A stretch of 64,000 nucleotides of DNA, from positions 744,001 through 808,000 of the forward strand of contig NC_083371.1 in the NCBI RefSeq assembly GCF_029542785.1, given 5' to 3'. How positions within the stretch are numbered: position 1 is the stretch's first letter; each line of letters starts with the position of its first letter. The notes under the pieces were generated by a model, which was not told where the DNA came from, did no database searches, and saw only the letters and a list, made by a program, of their open reading frames with translations. The position numbers and the translations under genes were made by a program. The DNA is from Malassezia japonica. Its lineage: Eukaryota > Basidiomycota > Malasseziomycetes > Malasseziales > Malasseziaceae. Positions 1-8,530 of this stretch are shown piece by piece.

Positions 1-600
1 GTGCTTGACACCCGAGTCAAAGAGCTCCTGCGAACCGACATGGGTAAGCACCTCGGTACCGAGGGTGTAGTTCCAGTGGTTCAGGAAGGCAAGGTCGCCA
101 GTAGCGTTGAGCTTGCCAGCCTTGGTCGCGTTCTGGATCTTCTTGCCAAAGAGGTACTCACCTCCCGTGCTGCCGCCAGTAGGGTAGCGAGCACCGTGGC
201 GGTGAAGGATGTGGACCTGCTTGATGGTGCAGTTCTTAGGAACGACCTGCTGGCCGCTGGTTTCGGGGAACAGGTCATCGGCGGGGTGGTAAGGCGAAAC
301 CTGGCCGAGGTTGCGGAAGATGTCATCCGACGTCGCGTTGTTCTTCTCGCCGTCCTTGGGGAGCCAGCGCATCTCAACACCGTACTTGCCGTTGGGGCGC
401 GTAGTGTTCAGCTTGTCAACCTGCGCAAGGAAAGGCGGCGCACTGTAGACGGTCTGGCCCAGGAAACCGACATCAGTAGGGTACACCTGGCCTTCCGAGC
501 CGGTGACGTTGCCCCAGTTCACCGAGGGGCTCGCCGAGGCATCCGCCGCCTTGGCAACAGCGGCGCACACAAAGGGAAGGAGGGCGTAAATACTGACCAT
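1..600 (-). CDS. Secreted histidine acid phosphatase, copy 1 (3' part outside window)
   Basis: Partial gene: the first 200 codons lie in the window (ATG at 600-598) and the reading frame is still open at base 1. The product begins with a hydrophobic signal peptide (MVSIYALLPFVCAAVAKA) and carries the histidine-phosphatase signature RHGARYP at about residues 134-140, which holds the phosphate-accepting histidine. Several N-x-S/T sequons fit a secreted glycoprotein. It is closely related to the three phosphatases that follow on the same strand, so this is the fourth member of a tandem array. The family hydrolyses phosphomonoesters, including phytate, at acid pH; the substrate here cannot be told. 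The C-terminal HD proton-donor motif is outside the window and could not be checked. Confidence 0.9.
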   Translation of the reverse strand, partial: MVSIYALLPFVCAAVAKAADASASPSVNWGNVTGSEGQVYPTDVGFLGQTVYSAPPFLAQVDKLNTTRPNGKYGVEMRWLPKDGEKNNATSDDIFRNLGQVSPYHPADDLFPETSGQQVVPKNCTIKQVHILHRHGARYPTGGSTGGEYLFGKKIQNATKAGKLNATGDLAFLNHWNYTLGTEVLTHVGSQELFDSGVKH

Positions 601-723
601 CTTGAGGAGGTTGTGGTGGGGGGCGAAGCACTGTATTGACAGCCAAGTTATCGAGTCCCTAGCGCCCTTGCGCGAATTTACTGCGCCATGCGCTCTGCAG
701 CAAGATTTCAGTTTGTGCCCCTG

Positions 724-729
724 CACGTT
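724..729 (+). promoter_or_regulatory. CACGTT, weak Pho4-type site upstream of phosphatase copy 1
   Basis: CACGTT lies about 125 bp upstream of the copy 1 start codon. A matching GCACGTTC lies upstream of copy 2. CACGTT is the lower-affinity core known from the yeast PHO5 promoter. The assignment is by analogy only. Confidence 0.3.
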
Positions 730-841
730 CGCAGCGCCTGCAGCCTGGTTGGCACGGACCACATCACTTGACGGAACACATTTGCCTGATTAGGAAAGCG
801 CGTGTGGAGGGAGAATTAAAGTTCCTACGGAAGCAACAAAT

Positions 842-2479
842 TTAGTGGTGCACAATTGCGCTGTCGGGCACGACGCCGTCCGTGACGGTGCTCAGGCCCT
901 TGAGCTTAAAGTCGGTACCGTTCTTGCCGAAGCAGGAGAGATCAAACTTGGAAGCCTTGTACGCGTTCTTCTCCAGGTAGCTCGTGAAGTCGTCCAGCTT
1001 GCAGAGACCGTCCGGACGCGGCTTGCAGCCCTGGGCCTCGTTCAGGGGAACAATAGCCTCGTTCATCTTCATACGGATGTAGGTCTGGTTACCCTTCTTC
1101 TCGTTGCAGTCAAGGACCTCCCAGACCCAGCGAGCACCGTAAGGGAGCACCTGGCTAAGCTTGAAGTTACGGTTCTGGTCGTTGTGGTGGGGGTCGAACT
1201 TGGACTTGAATTGGGTGAGGTTCAGTGCGGCCATGATGCTGGTCATCTGACTGTGGTGCGAGACGTCCACAAAGAGGGGCTGGTCAAGGGGGAAGTACGT
1301 AGAGTTGGTGTCAAGCGTCATGTTCTGCGTCGTGACCGGGCCGGTGAACTTCTCCTTCTTGAGACGAGCGATAAATTCCGACACCCAACCGATACCGACA
1401 CCACGGGCCGTGGGGTTCAGGAAACCGTTGTCGGCCATCGTCTGCAGGTCCATGTCGTACTCAAAGTTCAGCCACTCGTTCTTGGTAAAGAGCTTGCAGA
1501 AGTCGGAGTAACCAATGCCCACCGTCTCGTAGGGGCAAGCGCTCATCATATTGTACACGTCAGTGATCGTAAGATCAATGCCCTTGAGGTTCTTCTGCAG
1601 ACGAGCCTTGGGGGCCTGCAGGTAGATGTTCTGCCAGATGGCACTGACGTTGACGCTAAGCTCGTAGTCGTCGCTGTCGGCGTTGCGGCAAGCGTTCTTA
1701 CCAGCCAGGGTAAGGTTCTGGAAATCGTCCTCGGTGAGGACTTCGAGGTGCATCTTGTCCGTAGCATCCCAGCCGAAGAAGCCCAGGGTCCAGTAGCGGG
1801 CCGAGTCAAGCACACGGCTGTGCGACGAAGTACGCACGACGGGCTTGTGGGCAGTGAAGTTGGACAGGAGCTTGGCGTAGTCGTAGTAAGCCTTGACACC
1901 CGACATGAACATCTCCTGCGCACCGTTGTGCACCAGGATCTTCTGGCCGAGATCGTAATTCCAGTTGTAGAGGAACTCGAGCTCACCCGAAGCCTTCAGC
2001 TTGCCGGCCTTGACGGCATCCTGCACCTTCTCGCCAAAGTTACCGGGGCCCGACTTGTGGCCCTTGTCGGGGTAGCGCGAGCCGTGACGGTGGAGGATGT
2101 GCACCTGCTTGATTTCGCACTGGTCCGGCACTTTCTCGTAGCCATACGTCTCCGGGAACAGCTTGTCAGCGGGCTTGTAGGGCGTCATGTTGGCGAGGTG
2201 ACGGAAAATGTCGTCCGAGGTGGCATGGTCACGCTTCGCATTCTTCGGGAGCCAGCGCATCTCGATCGAGGCGTCGGTGCGAGGGCGGTAGGAGATCTTG
2301 TCGATCTGAGCATTGTAAGGGGCACCACCCGGAACTTCGTCACTGCCAAAACCAACGTCCGTAGGGAAGAGGATCGGCGAGGTGCCAGTGGTGTTCTTGA
2401 AACTCGTCGAGTCCTTCGCAGCACCAGGCTGCGCGAGGAGCGCGAGATAGACCAGAGGCAAAAGAGAGACAATCATCAA
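842..2479 (-). CDS. Secreted histidine acid phosphatase, copy 2, with HD-to-HH change
   Basis: 545 residues. The signal peptide is MMIVSLLPLVYLALLAQPGA. The active-site motif RHGSRYP is at residues 131-137. Many N-glycosylation sequons and a full-length family fold are visible, ending near the stop at 842. The second catalytic motif, which reads FTHDSS and FTHDTV in the two complete sister copies, reads VSHHSQ here: His408 is kept but the following Asp, the usual proton donor, is His409 (codon CAC at 1255-1253). One base change (G to C at the first codon position) would explain it. The frame is intact, so this is not a simple pseudogene. The protein may have low or altered phosphatase activity, or a binding role. 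Confidence 0.92.
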   Translation of the reverse strand: MMIVSLLPLVYLALLAQPGAAKDSTSFKNTTGTSPILFPTDVGFGSDEVPGGAPYNAQIDKISYRPRTDASIEMRWLPKNAKRDHATSDDIFRHLANMTPYKPADKLFPETYGYEKVPDQCEIKQVHILHRHGSRYPDKGHKSGPGNFGEKVQDAVKAGKLKASGELEFLYNWNYDLGQKILVHNGAQEMFMSGVKAYYDYAKLLSNFTAHKPVVRTSSHSRVLDSARYWTLGFFGWDATDKMHLEVLTEDDFQNLTLAGKNACRNADSDDYELSVNVSAIWQNIYLQAPKARLQKNLKGIDLTITDVYNMMSACPYETVGIGYSDFCKLFTKNEWLNFEYDMDLQTMADNGFLNPTARGVGIGWVSEFIARLKKEKFTGPVTTQNMTLDTNSTYFPLDQPLFVDVSHHSQMTSIMAALNLTQFKSKFDPHHNDQNRNFKLSQVLPYGARWVWEVLDCNEKKGNQTYIRMKMNEAIVPLNEAQGCKPRPDGLCKLDDFTSYLEKNAYKASKFDLSCFGKNGTDFKLKGLSTVTDGVVPDSAIVHH

Positions 2480-2605
2480 GAGCAGGGAGTGGGGGTTCTA
2501 TAACAAGAAACGCGTCTAACTATATGTGGCATTCGCGCCCAAACACGCTTCCGCCCTTGGGCAAATCCGAACGCCCTGGCCAAGTCTTAATTCATGTGGA
2601 GATCG

Positions 2606-2611
2606 CACGTT
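2606..2611 (+). promoter_or_regulatory. CACGTT, weak Pho4-type site upstream of phosphatase copy 2
   Basis: GCACGTTC lies about 130 bp upstream of the copy 2 start codon, at a similar distance to the one before copy 1. A GTGGAG hexamer is at 2596-2601 just beside it. Function is inferred from the yeast PHO5 promoter. Confidence 0.3.
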
Positions 2612-2697
2612 CTTGCTTGATCCAGTCAGCCAATGCAATTATATCGGTTTATGCATATGCATGGAATTTGACATATCGCCCTTGGCCGGTCGTTATC

Positions 2698-4314
2698 TTA
2701 ATGCTTGCTGGAGAGAACCTGCGAACTGTTCAGGGAACCGTTCTCGACGAGGCCGGTCACGTTAAAGTCAGTGCCGTTCTTGCCATAGCAAGCAATCTCA
2801 AAGTGAGATTCATTGTAGGCCTTCTTGAGGTTGCTGGTAAAGTCGTTCAGCTTGCAGAGACCGTCCGCGCGCTTCTCGCAGCCCTGGTCCTTGTCCAGAG
2901 GCACGACACCCTCATTGAGCTTGACACGGATAAACTCGTTGCTCTGTTGGTTTTCGTCACACTCCATCACCTCGAACACGAAGCGGGCGCCAAATGGCGT
3001 CACCCAGCTCGTGCGGTACTTTCGGTGGGGATCCATCTTGGTCGGATTCAAGAAACCGGCGAACTGCGTAAAGTTCATAGCGGTGAGCATGGCTGTCATC
3101 GACGAGTCGTGCGTGAAGTCGACGTAGAGCGGCTGGTGCACTGGGAAATAGGTCGTATTCTTGTCCAGCGTAGCGTTCTGCTGCGTCACAGGGCCTTTAA
3201 AGTTGCTTTGGTCCAGACGCGCAAGCAACTCCTGCGCCCAGCCAACACCCAGCGCCTTGGCGTTGGGCGACATGAAACCGACCGTAGTTTGGAAACCGAG
3301 ATCCAAATCATACTCGTACTGTTCCCACTCCTCCTTGGTAAAGATATTGCAGAACTGCGAGTAGCCCTGGCTCACCGTCTCGTACGGGCACATCGACAGC
3401 ATATTATAAATATCCGTCTGCGTCAGGTTCAAGCCCTCTGCCTGGCTCTGCAAGCGCTTCTGGATGTTGGGAATATACACGTTGCGCCATTGGGCGACTG
3501 CAGCCGCACCTGCCGGGAAGGTGGTGTTGCAGCGCGGGGCGAGAGTATTGTTCTGTTTCGGGTCGATCTCGGTGATCACCTCCAGGTTGGCCTTGGTCGG
3601 CGCGTCCCAGCCGAAGAAGCCAAGCATCCAGTAGCGCGCTGAGTCGAGCATGCGGTTCTGCGAGGTAGTGCGGACCACAATCTTATCCGAGTACTTCTCG
3701 AGGAGCTTGCCGTACTGGTAGTAGTGCTTCACGCCCGAGTCGAACTCTTCCTGTGCACCAAGATGCACCATGACCTCGCTGCCCATCGAGTAGTTCCACT
3801 TGTTGAGGAAGGACAGATCGCCGGTCGCGTGCAGCGTGCCATTCTTGGTCGCATTGGCTACCTTCTCGCCAAAGTTACCGACACCCGAGACATTCAAGCC
3901 GATGGGGTAGCGCGAGCCGTGGCGGTGGAGAATGTGCACTTGCTTCAGTTTGCAGTTGTTCGGCAGCTGCTGGTACTGCCTCATCTCGGGGAACAGGTCA
4001 GGCGTCGCGCGGTAAGGCGAAGTCGCGCCTTGGTTGCGGAAGATGTCGTCCGACGTCGCATTGTCCTTGTGCGCGTCTTTCGGCACCCACCGCATCTCGA
4101 CAGGGAAGTTGTTCGTCTGCCACCTGGTCGTGTTCAGACGGTCCTGCTCAGCGAGAATCGGCGCAGCACCGTACACCATCACACCAGGGTTGCCCACCGC
4201 CGTAGGGAAGGTGATGTTCGACGTGCCCGTCACATTGTTCCAGTTCACCGACGTGGACTGCGCCGAGCCCAGCGACACGGCGCTCAGCACCACAGCAATC
4301 GGGAGGGCAATCAT
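2698..4314 (-). CDS. Secreted histidine acid phosphatase, copy 3
   Basis: 538 residues from the ATG at 4314-4312. That start is chosen because it opens a clear signal peptide (MIALPIAVVLSAVSLGSAQS); the open frame extends about 43 codons further upstream, but that extension is not hydrophobic and covers the promoter. Motifs: RHGSRYP at residues 131-137 and the canonical proton-donor motif FTHDSS near residue 400, so both catalytic elements are present. Many N-x-S/T sites suggest heavy glycosylation. It shares block after block of sequence with copies 1, 2 and 4 and lies in the same orientation, so it arose by tandem duplication. Expected role: extracellular or cell-wall acid phosphatase/phytase releasing phosphate. 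Confidence 0.93.
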   Translation of the reverse strand: MIALPIAVVLSAVSLGSAQSTSVNWNNVTGTSNITFPTAVGNPGVMVYGAAPILAEQDRLNTTRWQTNNFPVEMRWVPKDAHKDNATSDDIFRNQGATSPYRATPDLFPEMRQYQQLPNNCKLKQVHILHRHGSRYPIGLNVSGVGNFGEKVANATKNGTLHATGDLSFLNKWNYSMGSEVMVHLGAQEEFDSGVKHYYQYGKLLEKYSDKIVVRTTSQNRMLDSARYWMLGFFGWDAPTKANLEVITEIDPKQNNTLAPRCNTTFPAGAAAVAQWRNVYIPNIQKRLQSQAEGLNLTQTDIYNMLSMCPYETVSQGYSQFCNIFTKEEWEQYEYDLDLGFQTTVGFMSPNAKALGVGWAQELLARLDQSNFKGPVTQQNATLDKNTTYFPVHQPLYVDFTHDSSMTAMLTAMNFTQFAGFLNPTKMDPHRKYRTSWVTPFGARFVFEVMECDENQQSNEFIRVKLNEGVVPLDKDQGCEKRADGLCKLNDFTSNLKKAYNESHFEIACYGKNGTDFNVTGLVENGSLNSSQVLSSKH

Positions 4315-4432
4315 GTTGTGAGTGCAGATCAGCAGGCGGCGTCCCTTGTCGACCTGTGCGCACCGTGCGCGAAATTCGCCTGCACGCAGTGCATGTACAT
4401 AAATAAACGGCGCAGCTCCCTCGTGCGCCCCC

Positions 4433-4438
4433 CACGTG
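4433..4438 (-). promoter_or_regulatory. CACGTGGG, Pho4-type site upstream of phosphatase copy 3
   Basis: Read in the direction of the gene the site is CACACGTGGG, containing CACGTGGG, the high-affinity Pho4 site of yeast acid phosphatase promoters. It is about 120 bp upstream of the copy 3 start. Phosphate control is inferred. Confidence 0.5.
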
Positions 4439-4478
4439 TGCACCCATGAAACGCCAGTTTAGATTCGGTCGGGGACGC

Positions 4479-6053
4479 TCAGCGGGGATGGGCGAAGCAT
4501 ATTTCGGCAAAGTGCGCAGCATTGTACATCTTTTTCGTGTGTGCGATAAACGCATTAAGCCGACAAAGCCCGTCCGGACGCTTGGTGCACCCCTGGTCCT
4601 CGTTCAAAGGAATAATCGCCTCGTTGATTTTCGCACGAACGTAGTCCATCGTCGACTCGCCCTCGGCGCATTCCATCACTTCAAACACAAGACGGGCGCC
4701 AAAAGGTGTGATACGGCTTGCGCGAAAAGTGCGGTGAGGATCGGGGTGATGCATGTCCATAGGTCCGTCAAACTGCGTCATGTTGAGCGTCGTCAGGATC
4801 GCCATGAGCACCGTGTCGTGTGTAAAGTCGACAAAGACTGGCTGATCGAGCGGAAAGTAGGTCGCATTGGAATCCACCGTACTGTTCTGCGATGTGATAG
4901 GGCCTTCGAATGGCTTCTTTGCGAGGCGATCCGAAAACTCACCGACCCATCCCATGCCCTCCGCACGGCCCGTCTCACTGCCAAAGCCGTGGTCGCCATG
5001 GAAGCCTAGATCGAACGAGTACTCAAAACTCTCGTATTCTTTCTTGGTGAATACTGGGCAGAACTCGGAGTAGCCAAGCGCAGCCGTCTCGTAGGCACAC
5101 AGAGCCATCATGTTGAACACGTCGTCCGTGGTCAGTTCCATGCCCTTGATCATGGGCTGCAGACGCTCCACGAGCGCAGGCAGGTACTCCTTGCCCCATA
5201 CAGAGGCACGTTTGCGACCTAGCTTTTTCTCTTTGTTGTGGGCGTTCGGGCATGCGTGCTTGGGCGACAAGGTGCTGTTCCACGCCGGCCCTTCCGGCAG
5301 CACTTCCAAATCGACCTTGTCCACGGCGTCCCACCCCACAAACCCAAGCGACCAGTAACGCGCCGAGTCTAACATACGGCTCTGCGAGGTCGTGCGGATG
5401 ACCGGCTTGTGCTCTTTGAGCTTGTCCATAAGCTCTGCGTATTGGTAGTAGGCGTGTGTGCCTGCGTTAAACATGTCTTGGCCGCCCTGGCGAACAAGCT
5501 TGCCCTTGCCGAGTGTGTAGGTCCAATCGTTCAAGAAAGCGAGGTCGCTCGATGCCACAAACGTGCCGTGGCGCTTGGCCTTGTCGATCCGCTTGCCCAC
5601 ATGCCCCGGTCCCTTTTTGCGTCCTTTGGTCGGGTATCGCGCGCCATGGCGGTAGATCATGTGTACTTGCTTGACGGTGCACTGGGCCGGCACGGCCTCG
5701 TACGGGATCGTCTCTGGAAACAGATCCTTTGCTGGCGAGTAAGGCGAAGCGGGCCCAAGGTTGCGAAAGATGTCTTCCGAATGTGCTCCGTCCCTGGCAG
5801 CGTCTTTTGGCAGCCACCGCAGCTCGATGGCGGGATGGTCGCCGGTCCACGTCACGTTGAGCTTGTCCTCCTGCGCTTTAAACGGGTTTGCGCCATCGCG
5901 GACCTTTCCCAGCATGCCCAGATCAGTGGGAAACGCGCTAGGGGCTGTGCGCGTGGCACTATGAACGCTCACGGCCGGGGCTGGGGCGTCCTGCTCATAG
6001 AAGGCGGACAAGGCGCCCACCACAGCAGGAATAATCAAGGTTTTATTACCCAT
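4479..6053 (-). CDS. Secreted histidine acid phosphatase, copy 4
   Basis: 524 residues, ATG at 6053. The N-terminus (MGNKTLIIPAVVGALSAFYE) is a shorter, less classic signal peptide than in the sister genes. RHGARYP is at residues 135-141, and FTHDTV near residue 405 keeps the catalytic His-Asp pair. A basic insertion rich in Lys/Arg sits around residues 285-300, which the sisters lack. It ends in CFAHPR, earlier than the other copies, which continue for about 15-25 residues. It is the most diverged of the four copies. Same predicted role: acid phosphatase or phytase acting outside the cell. Confidence 0.92.
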   Translation of the reverse strand: MGNKTLIIPAVVGALSAFYEQDAPAPAVSVHSATRTAPSAFPTDLGMLGKVRDGANPFKAQEDKLNVTWTGDHPAIELRWLPKDAARDGAHSEDIFRNLGPASPYSPAKDLFPETIPYEAVPAQCTVKQVHMIYRHGARYPTKGRKKGPGHVGKRIDKAKRHGTFVASSDLAFLNDWTYTLGKGKLVRQGGQDMFNAGTHAYYQYAELMDKLKEHKPVIRTTSQSRMLDSARYWSLGFVGWDAVDKVDLEVLPEGPAWNSTLSPKHACPNAHNKEKKLGRKRASVWGKEYLPALVERLQPMIKGMELTTDDVFNMMALCAYETAALGYSEFCPVFTKKEYESFEYSFDLGFHGDHGFGSETGRAEGMGWVGEFSDRLAKKPFEGPITSQNSTVDSNATYFPLDQPVFVDFTHDTVLMAILTTLNMTQFDGPMDMHHPDPHRTFRASRITPFGARLVFEVMECAEGESTMDYVRAKINEAIIPLNEDQGCTKRPDGLCRLNAFIAHTKKMYNAAHFAEICFAHPR

Positions 6054-6368
6054 CGCGCAGCTGTCTCACTACACTAGCTCCGCCCCCCACACGTCCTGTC
6101 AAAATCAAAGGACAGGCGTAGTGAACGACGCTACGCCGCCTGCAGCTGCCCCGTGGGAGGGCTGCACGGCGCTGCAGTGTTGCTCCACTTGGCCCCACGT
6201 GCGGTGCGGCGGTCATGGAAGGTGGAGTAATCATCGTCAATTGCACCAAGTGCGACCAAAGGATCTATAAAAGACAAGCGTATGGCGCGACCATGCACAA
6301 CTTTTTTTTTGTCCCAGCCATGCAATGTGAATGGCACACAAATACAGGCATAGAGCTCACGGACAAGA
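6054..6368. other. Intergenic region: promoter of phosphatase copy 4 and 3' flank of RPL5
   Basis: 315 bp without a gene. It holds a Pho4-type CACGTG at 6196-6201, CTCCAC at 6183-6188, GTGGAG at 6222-6227 and a poly(dT) tract at about 6302-6310. No RNA gene or further ORF was recognised. Confidence 0.6.
6196..6201 (-). promoter_or_regulatory. CACGTGGG, Pho4-type site upstream of phosphatase copy 4
   Basis: Read in the gene direction the bases are GCACGTGGGG, again containing CACGTGGG. It lies about 145 bp upstream of the copy 4 start codon, in the same orientation and at a similar distance as the site before copy 3. Confidence 0.5.
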
Positions 6369-7336
6369 TTAGTTATCAGCGTCCACGTTGTAGGCCTTCT
6401 CCAGGGCAGCGATCTTGTCCTGGATCTTGGCCTTGCGCTGGTCGTACGAGAGGCGGACCTGCTTGTACTTCTTCGACTCAGCAGCCCAGTCCTTGTTCTT
6501 CTCCGAGGGGTGGAACTCGGGGTCCTCACGGATCGCCTCGTAGGCCTTCTCGTAGAGCTCCTCCATGTCCTCGCTGCCGATGTCGTCCTCGAGGTACGAC
6601 GAGAAGTGCTTCTTGAAACGCTCGTCATCCTCCTCCTCGAGAGCCTCCATGAACTCGGCGACGTGGCCACCGAAGATGTAGTTACGGAGGACGTCAGCGT
6701 CGAGCTCCTTCGACTCGGGGTCGAAGCCGGGGAAGCGGCGCTCGTTGTGAGGGATGAAGATACCACCGTCCGAGGCACCCTTCAGGGCACCAAAGACACG
6801 CGAACCGGTCGAGGTGCGCTTAAGACCGACGTCGAGGTAGCACTTGAAGGGGCGGGGCTCGTCGTCGCCGAGGGGCTCGGTGAAGGTGAGCTCACCGCTG
6901 GGCTCCTCCTCACCAGTGTACTTCTCGTCAAGGCCGAGCTTCTTAAGAGCACGGCGGGCCACAAGGAGACCAGTGGCGTAAGCGGCAGTCCAGTTGGAGA
7001 GACCGTGCTTGATGCCGTAGCGGGGCAGCTCACGCGAGCTGGCGTGGGTCAGCACGTAGTCGCCCTGGATCTTGGCGTGGACAATCTGGCAAGTGACAAA
7101 GCGGTTCGAGAAACGAACAACAAGGCGGAACTTGGGCGCATTGTACTTGTTCTTGGCCTGGGCGACCAGGCGCTTGCGCGCGTAGTAGTCGGTCTTACCC
7201 TCGCGGCGGCGACGGTACTTCACCTGGTAGCGCGAGAAGTAGGCATCCGACTTCACAGTCTTGGTGAAAGGCTACAGAGCGTTAGTATTCCATTCCTGCA
7301 GCGCCATGGCCTGCGCCCGGCGTGCGTACGTACCAT
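6369..7336 (-). CDS. RPL5: 60S ribosomal protein L5 (uL18), two exons
   Basis: 301 residues from exons 7334-7336 and 6369-7271. The first coding exon is only the ATG. A 62-nt intron follows, with GTACGT donor, a perfect TACTAAC branch box and TAG acceptor; exon 2 then continues PFTKTVKSDAYFSRYQVK, the conserved L5 N-terminus (RRRREGKTDYYARKRLV follows). L5 binds 5S rRNA and with L11 forms the 5S particle of the large subunit. Length matches yeast Rpl5 (297 aa). It is divergent from RPL15, with which it shares a short promoter, so the two are probably co-regulated. Confidence 0.97.
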
Positions 7337-7585
7337 GATGATCCGCCTGACGTCTGTGGTTAGGTTCAAACCGCTTGGCCGCGGCTGCTCCTTTTGCGCG
7401 GCTGCAGTTCTTCGAAACATTTCGGCCGAATTAAAACTACATCCTATATTTGCTCACGTGAGTTGCTAGCAAGAGGATGCAAGCGGGCCTGTTAGGCCCC
7501 TAGAAAATGCCGCGCGGGCGGCGGCGCTAGGCGCAGGCTGGGCCAAGAGCTTGCTTCTCTACCTCAAGTTCCTTCTGCAAGCAAG
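7337..7585. promoter_or_regulatory. Shared bidirectional promoter of RPL5 and RPL15
   Basis: About 250 bp between the RPL5 start codon and the RPL15 5'-UTR exon. It contains a perfect 10-bp palindrome CTCACGTGAG near 7454-7463, a GGTTAGGTT element near 7359-7367 and GGGCCTGTTAGGCCC near 7482-7496. These are candidate ribosomal-protein promoter elements; none is proven by sequence alone. Confidence 0.55.
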
Positions 7586-7683
7586 GTACGTATGCTGCGC
7601 GAGCATAGCAGCAGGCATTAGTATTTCTTCTGCCCTTTGCTTTCCTCGCTCTCTCCTCACTGAACGTATACTAACACACGCAG

Positions 7684-8298
7684 ATGGGTGCCTACAAGTA
7701 CCTTGAGGAGCTCTACAAGAAGAAGCAGAGCGATGTCATGCGCTTCCTGCTTCGCGTCCGGTGCTGGGAGTACCGCCAGGTGAACGTGGTGACCCGCGCC
7801 TCGCGCCCCTCGCGCCCTGACAAGGCTCGCCGCCTTGGTTACAAGGCCAAGCAGGGCTACGTCATCTACCGCGTCCGTGTCCGCCGCGGTAACCGCAAGA
7901 AGCACGTCTCCAAGGGTGCGACGTACGGTAAGCCCGTTCGCCAGGGTGTGAACCACCTCAAGCCCTCGCGCTCTCTGCGCGTCCTCGCTGAGGAGCGTGT
8001 TGGCCGCAAGGCGTCCAACCTGCGCGTGCTCAACTCGTACTGGATTAACCAGGACGGTGTGTACAAGTACTTTGAGGTCATCTGTGTCGACCCTCAGCAC
8101 AAGGCTATCCGCCGCGACCCCCGCATCAACTGGATCGCCGATGCCGTTCACAAGCACCGCGAGAACCGCAGCCTTACCGGTGCCGGCAAGAAGGCCCGGG
8201 GTATTGGCAAGGGTCACCGCTTCAACAACACCAGCGGTGGTGGTCGCCTCGCCGCCTACCGCAAGCGCCAGACCCTCCAGCTCAGGCGCTACCGTTAA
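7684..8298 (+). CDS. RPL15: 60S ribosomal protein L15 (eL15)
   Basis: 204 residues, the normal family length, starting [20 protein letters not shown] and ending in the conserved [10 protein letters not shown]. It is a core protein of the large ribosomal subunit. A 98-nt intron at 7586-7683 (AAG/GTACGT donor, TACTAAC branch, CAG acceptor) ends directly before the ATG, so it lies in the 5' UTR and its last base touches the start codon. The gene runs divergently from RPL5. Confidence 0.97.
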   Translation: MGAYKYLEELYKKKQSDVMRFLLRVRCWEYRQVNVVTRASRPSRPDKARRLGYKAKQGYVIYRVRVRRGNRKKHVSKGATYGKPVRQGVNHLKPSRSLRVLAEERVGRKASNLRVLNSYWINQDGVYKYFEVICVDPQHKAIRRDPRINWIADAVHKHRENRSLTGAGKKARGIGKGHRFNNTSGGGRLAAYRKRQTLQLRRYR

Positions 8299-8530
8299 AC
8301 GCTTTATCCAGGCTCTATGCGGCAGGTGCTGTTATTTGGTTTGGTCTACAGCCCCAGTGTCCTGCTGGGCTTTGTCGATCTTGTCGCTAGCAGCAGTGTA
8401 ACGTTTACGTAGCGGAGCGCGCTGCGCCCAAAATCCATTAGGAACGCTTCCCTATCCTATTGATAGTGCCTGGATAACTCCAGCACTTGCGTAGATGCAG
8501 CGCTCTGTACCAGTACAGAGCGGCAGGCTC

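Noticed and set aside
845..2503. Plus-strand ORF of 552 codons across phosphatase copy 2
   Set aside because: Mirror frame of a clearly conserved phosphatase; no signal peptide or domain of its own.
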